Origin: Gloeophyllum trabeum ATCC 11539
Taxonomy: Eukaryota > Basidiomycota > Agaricomycetes > Gloeophyllales > Gloeophyllaceae
Direction: 5' to 3'
Assembly: GCF_000344685.1 (NCBI RefSeq)
Contig: NW_006920412.1
Location: 1,384,937 to 1,448,936, forward strand
Length of the DNA stretch: 64,000 nt
Below the pieces are notes generated by a model, which did no database searches, had not been told where the DNA came from, and worked only from the letters and a program-made list of their open reading frames with translations. How positions within the stretch are numbered: the stretch's first letter is position 1; every line of letters starts with the position of its first letter. Of this stretch, positions 59,187 to 64,000 are shown one piece after another. A program made the position numbers and the translations under genes.

Positions 59187-61109
59187 ATGAGCTCTGGTAC
59201 TGGTACTGTCCTCTGTCAAAGCACGAACTGCCTCAATGGCAAACCCCCCTCAACTCTCGCTTGTCCTACCTGCACTAAGTTCGTGCTTCGCTTACCGTTT
59301 TGCGCGTCTGTTTACCGTCTGCCTCAGGTTGGGCATTAAGGGTTCCATGTTCTGTAACCAGGAATGCTTCAAAGCCAACTGTTCGTGGTCTTCCGTCACT
59401 AGGAAACACATATGCTCATAAGTCTTGCTGTCTTTCAGGGGTTCGGATATCTTAGTCTCAATCATGCGAGTCCCAATGCTCATGAGCGTACACTCCGTTA
59501 GAAAACGCACAAGATAATCCATGACCTTGTTACGCAGAAGAGTTCAGAAGGAGTGGGCAGAAGTGAGCGCACCATTCATCACTCAATTGGTTTAGGCTTA
59601 CCACATGACGGCCGCAGACGGCACCTACAACCCTTTCCCGTCTTTCCGTTTCACCGGCGAACTGAGACCGGTGTATCCTCTGTCTCCGAAACGTCAAGTG
59701 CCTGCGCATATACCAAGGCCTGAATATGCGGAAACGGGTAAGATAACTAAAGTATTCAAGCACATCAAGTTAGGACTGTGAGCTCATGCGGTCTATCTTC
59801 GATTACAGGTGTGCCAACCATGGAAATCAGGAAGGCCAGTTCACCCCCTCGCATCCTTAGCACAGAGGAGCAGGAAAAGATGCGGATAGTTTGTCGGGTA
59901 AGTGTTCCGTGTGTCTTGGATGCCGTCGATACTTCTGTCGTTGCGACCAGTTGCTTTCGTGGCGTATATGATTCCTTACACTTGTTCCTAAGATGGGACG
60001 GGAAATCCTCGATATTGCTGCCTCGCATGTCCGCCCTGGTGTGACCACCGATTTCATCGATGAAATTGTGCACAACGCGACTATAGAGCGCAACGCCTAC
60101 CCATCTCCCCTTGGCTATCGTGAATATCCAAAATCCGTGTGCACGTAAGGTCCGTCTGTTAGTCAGCCGATCAGTCCTCCTGACTGTATGAAATAGGTCC
60201 GTCAATGAAGTGATCTGTCATGGAATCCCCGACCAGCGGGAGCTTGTAGAGGGAGACATAATAAACATTGGTACAGTACCTCCTACTGTTGACTCCCACG
60301 CTCTTATCGATGTAACCCCAATTCCAGATGTTTCCGTATATTACGATGGTTTGTTCCCTGCCTGCACTAGTTCAGCACCCGGGCCGTCTGACCGATCGCT
60401 TTAACACTAATACTAGGCTTTCACGCCGACCTCAATGAAACGTATCCTGTCGGAAAAGTGGATGCAGATTCCGTGAAGCTCATGCGGACAACTCGCCGGT
60501 CGCTCGACGAAGCTATTAAACTCTGTAATCCGGGTGCATTGTTCCGAGATATCGGAAAGGCAATGTCCGTCCAATTTTTATGGAATAACCCCGTACTCTT
60601 CGTTGTAATGACTTCGTCCGCGCAGAGAGCCTGTCGCTCGGGCAAATCAATGCGCAGTAGTACGGCAATATACCGGGCACGGTGTCAATGAGCTGTTCCA
60701 CGCAACTCCCAACATTCCACACTATGCAAAGAACAAGGCCGCTGGGACGATGAAGCCAGGAATGGTAAGTCATAATGCGCTCTGTGTTCGGTTTGACATT
60801 GAATATTGAATGCCTTTCAGTGTTTCACGATTGAGCCGGTACGTATATGGCAATTTCGGTCGCCCGTTCACAGCTTATTCCATTCCAGATGCTCAACCTC
60901 GGTACAAACTGGGACGTCTATCATTGGCCGGATAACTGGACTGCTACCACAGTTGACGGGAAAAGAAGCGCTCAGTTTGAGGAAACCTTGTTGTGAGTCT
61001 GCCGATAAGTGCACCTCCGCTGCTCGGATTAAGCATGTCTGTTGCCAGGATAACGGAGACGGGCGTGGAAGTGCTGACGGCTGGGAAACCACGAGAGGAT
61101 CTTGTTTGA
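59187..61109 (+). CDS. MAP1: Methionine aminopeptidase 1 with N-terminal zinc finger
   Basis: MetAP1 removes the initiator methionine from nascent chains at the ribosome. The start at ATG 59187 lies in the Kozak-perfect context GCCACCATGA. The N-terminal MYND-like zinc region (CQSTNC, CPTC, FCNQEC, then KTHKIIH) is split by introns. The next exon starts [17 protein letters not shown]. The catalytic pita-bread domain follows: [36 protein letters not shown] with CHGIPD, metal ligands in [37 protein letters not shown] and [17 protein letters not shown], and the last ligand Glu in [12 protein letters not shown]. It ends with TGA 61107-61109. At least ten introns are present, and the border near 59394 (after the FKAN segment) is uncertain. 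Confidence 0.95.
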
Positions 61110-61339
61110 GTCCCTGCAGGGCTCCCTTCTTCGCACTGTAGCCTTACTGACAGCGAGGGGACTGATCTTGACTGGCATGCACTTCTTTGACTATGATCCC
61201 CAGAAACGGTCATTATTGCATTACTCACTAACATGGGAGTATACTGGCGTGCGTCCGAGCACTACATCAATGACGGCAACCCATCGCGGGTCTGACTGTA
61301 CGAAGTAGATCCCCTGTCCCTAATGATCCGTGCGGATAC

Positions 61340-64000
61340 TCATTTCTCCCGCGACAAAGAGCGACGGCGAGAGATTTCTTCGTTGATCTCCTGTGTAGCG
61401 TCTTTGAACTGTTCGTCACGACCCAGGGCTCCCAGACGTTCGACCGGCACCCCGTCGGAGAGGCTACCTTTCCGATCACGGTGAACATTGCTTCTGAAAC
61501 GCAACCCGTCCTTGTCGCTCGGGGACTCGGAGCGCAATCTGGAAGTGGGTGAGACGTGGGAGGTATCATTATTGCTTCCGTTGCCGGCAGGGGTCGTCCG
61601 TAGCTTCTGCAAATCGGCGTACGAGCTGTGATGGCTTCTGCTGCGACCCCGTCCGCCTTGCGACTCGTATATCGGGAGATATCCGAGGACGTTGTCGTAA
61701 TCACCTTCGTCTTCGTCGTCTGAGCCATCAGGGGTGCCGACACGGCTAACATCGTGGCTCTTTTCGCCGCCAGCCCATACACTGGTGCCTCGTTTGGCAC
61801 TCCTGCTCCAGCCGAAGAGTCTTTCATCGAGCCAAGTCTGCTGCAATTTAGCCGAGGCAGAGTACGGTGGACGGGAGCCACGTACCATGGGGTGGACGAG
61901 CAGGTTGCCTTGCGCGTCTACTGTCCCACTCTTGCGTCTCCAGATTCCGGGCGTGCCGGTGGACGGTGGGACACTTGCAGATGGCACCAAGATGCGATGC
62001 TAAGGCGAGATATTCATCGGAGGAAGTGAAGTAGTAAGACCCGGTCGCACCTGATTGAAATCATCAAACAATTTCGGTCCGAATTCATTGATAGTATCCG
62101 CGAGTTCGTTGGACAAATGCGCTCTCATGTTCTTGACCTTATCCAGCATGCGCTGCTGGCCGGGGACCAGCGCTATGATTAAGGGACGAAGCGATCTGCA
62201 ATATCATTTCGGTAAATCCAAAGGAACGAAGGGGTAGAACCGGCCGTGCCACGCACTTGAGCACGTCGATTCCAGCTTCACCGAATTTCAACGCAGCATA
62301 ACCGATGAACGGCAGGGAAATGAGGACGATGAATGGCGTCCAAATGCGCCAAGGCAGCGGTGCGTTGGCCTTGCTTACTACAAGGAATGAGAGGAACGCG
62401 TAGAAACCGTACAATACAGGAGCAACCCCCAAGGAGATGAGGACTTTCCAAGTAGCCAGGACGTCGCGTCCGGCCACTTTCACCGTCGACGCCGCGAGCG
62501 CCTCTGTCAAGTGACGGGGTGAGTGCCAGACGACTCAAAATCACGCAGGGCTTACCCTTGGCTTTCTTTCGCGATAGGATCGATGCTGTGAGGAATATTG
62601 GTCCGTTGAGAATAACACCTGGCAGAGCGAAGGTGGACCAAACTGCCAAGAGTCCAATACGGTAGAACAGTAGACCTAGGGTTTTCCACGTCGCTTTCTG
62701 GGCACGAGGTACCTATATCATGCCGTTAGCAGATGCGTAAAATTTTAGACGACCATGCTCCGTACTTGGTGATCACGTAGTCCAAGATCGCGCAACAGTC
62801 GGTTGTACTTGAGCACGTCTTCTCGTAACTTCTGGATGCGGGGTTCGTCTTTGAAGTGCAGGTAGCCTTCCACGAAACGCCTGTTCAGCTCGACGACTTG
62901 TCCGAGAGTGAGGTGCTGCCCGGGAGTGTTGTACAGACGTCGAGCGGCTTGGACAAGCTGTTCGAGCATATTAGGAAGAGAAGAATGGCCAGAGGATCAT
63001 GTATACCATCAACGTGTCGTAGTCAGGAGCTCGGACCGTGACAGTCTTCAAGCCGTCGTAAACCACATCCAGCAGTTTCCCTACCGCTTCCTTCTTGCGC
63101 TCCCCTCCCTCTTTGAACATCTCAACGAGTTCCGGGGGGACGTCCAGTGCTGAGCCAAACTCTACCACTGCGCGAGATCTGAACCGGTGAGGGTGGAAGT
63201 ACGACAGCCCGACCGGGACGATCTTGACTTTACAGTTTGGATCATTGGCCATGGCACCAAGTGCCATGAGGGAGACTCCAGCCTTTAATGGCAGAAGATC
63301 TGTCCGGTCATGACTGCCACCTGGCGGGGCAATTTATTAGCACATCGGCCACGGGCAAATGAGAGGCTGCGATACCTTCCGGGAAGATGCCTATGCACCG
63401 CCCTTCTTTCAAACATTGGTAAACATGTCGGTACATCTCATGCTGGTCAACGAAAGGAAGACGCTTGAAGTCAAGCCCCGGTTCCCCCTCCTGCCGGAGC
63501 TCTTCTACTTTATCCCGCACCCGTATTGTGCCCTTACCGCTCTCTCCTCCGAACTCGCGCTTAATCCTCAGCTCGGTATCCGAGATGACCTCGACAACCT
63601 CCGCTACTGAGGAGCCGACCGATTTGGGAAGTAGAACTTGCATTTTAGGGGTAAATTCTGAGAGGAAACAGGTACCTTCGCCCAGGACCAGGCAGGGGTC
63701 GTCAGGTGAGAGCCGGATATAGCCAGTTCCAGGCATTGCTTCGTCTGCAGCACGAACGACAGGTACTACCGGCGCTGTTAACAGGCCATCCCGTTCACCC
63801 GAACGGAGTACTCACTGCTGGACATCAAGCGCGCAAAGAACCCAATGACCTTTCTTTGCATACTCTTCGCGGCAATGAGGAAGTGCACACGCCGTTTCGT
63901 TTCTCGGTATACTTGGAGGGTAAGGAGAAGTGGATCGAGGAACTGTAGAGTACATGTTCAGTGAATCCGACGTAACGACGAAATGACCGAATACATGCTT
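61340..64000 (-). CDS. Glycerol-3-phosphate/DHAP acyltransferase, C-terminal part (partial)
   Basis: A Gpt2/Sct1-type endoplasmic-reticulum acyltransferase that makes lysophosphatidic acid, the first step of glycerolipid synthesis. The gene enters from the right edge, so the start and the HxxxxD motif are outside the window. Visible regions are AAKSMQRKVIGFFARL near 63.88 kb, MPGTGYIRLSPDDP, the acceptor-binding FPEGGSHDRTDLLPLKAG built across an intron at 63307-63361, and IVPVGLSYFHPHRFRSRAVVEFG. Further left are NRRFVEGYLHFKDEPRIQKL, two pairs of membrane spans (WSTFALPGVILNGPIFL; YGFYAFLSFLVV and TPFIVLISLPFIGYAAL), and finally a long Ser/Arg-rich cytosolic tail ending at 61340 that looks like a phosphorylation target. 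It is convergent with MetAP1, 230 bp away. Confidence 0.92.

Overview
This window is nuclear DNA of a filamentous basidiomycete, most likely an Agaricomycete. Genes sit close together on both strands and carry many short introns (about 45-70 nt). The set is typically fungal: 1,3-beta-glucan synthase, Gcn3-type eIF2B alpha, a Ptc7-type phosphatase, a Gpt2/Sct1-type acyltransferase and a UPF0658 Golgi protein. No prokaryotic operon, plasmid, phage or CRISPR structure is present. Two runs of N mark scaffold gaps. Exon models were built by hand from reading frames, GT-AG borders and family resemblance. Where exon lengths could be summed (GAL7, DPP3, PTC7, FKS1) the total is a multiple of three.

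Layout. 1-9.75 kb: RAD3/XPD helicase (minus, runs off the left edge), galactose-1-phosphate uridylyltransferase (plus, interrupted by gap 1), a mitochondrial TPR membrane protein (minus) and dipeptidyl peptidase III (plus). From about 2.9 to 9.5 kb the DNA looks markedly richer in G+C than the rest. 9.7-14 kb: Ptc7-like PP2C phosphatase and an LRR-type unknown (both minus). 14.3-20.3 kb: FKS1 glucan synthase (plus, 11 exons). 20.3-24.8 kb is repeat-rich: gap 2, a large inverted repeat, two miniature inverted-repeat transposons with perfect 8-bp target duplications, and a HhH-GPD DNA glycosylase (minus). 24.8-35.3 kb: FHIP-like dynein/endosome adaptor (plus), DNAJC9-like co-chaperone, UPF0658 Golgi protein and SET-domain protein (all minus), and an SDR dehydrogenase (plus). 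35.5-41.4 kb: a long disordered protein and a CCCH-finger/coiled-coil protein (both minus). 42-45.8 kb: YheT/Eht1-type alpha/beta hydrolase (plus), Gir2/RWDD1 protein (minus), mitoribosomal bS21m (plus). 45.8-58.2 kb is less dense: an unknown multi-exon protein (plus), a CTD-kinase-type cyclin (minus), weak candidate genes, eIF2B alpha (minus) and a single-exon unknown (plus). 58.2-64 kb: methionine aminopeptidase 1 (plus) and a glycerol-3-phosphate acyltransferase (minus, runs off the right edge).

The genes do not form a pathway cluster. They are housekeeping and membrane-trafficking functions, with several translation factors (eIF2B alpha, Gir2, bS21m, MetAP1) scattered among them. No new defence or biosynthetic system was found. 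The most notable observations are the two transposon insertions with intact footprints, the inverted repeat at gap 2, evidence that both gaps are unmerged contig overlaps, several micro-exons (6, 9, 11 and 15 nt), an unusual glucan synthase hot-spot sequence, and a glycosylase with an incomplete iron-sulphur cysteine set.
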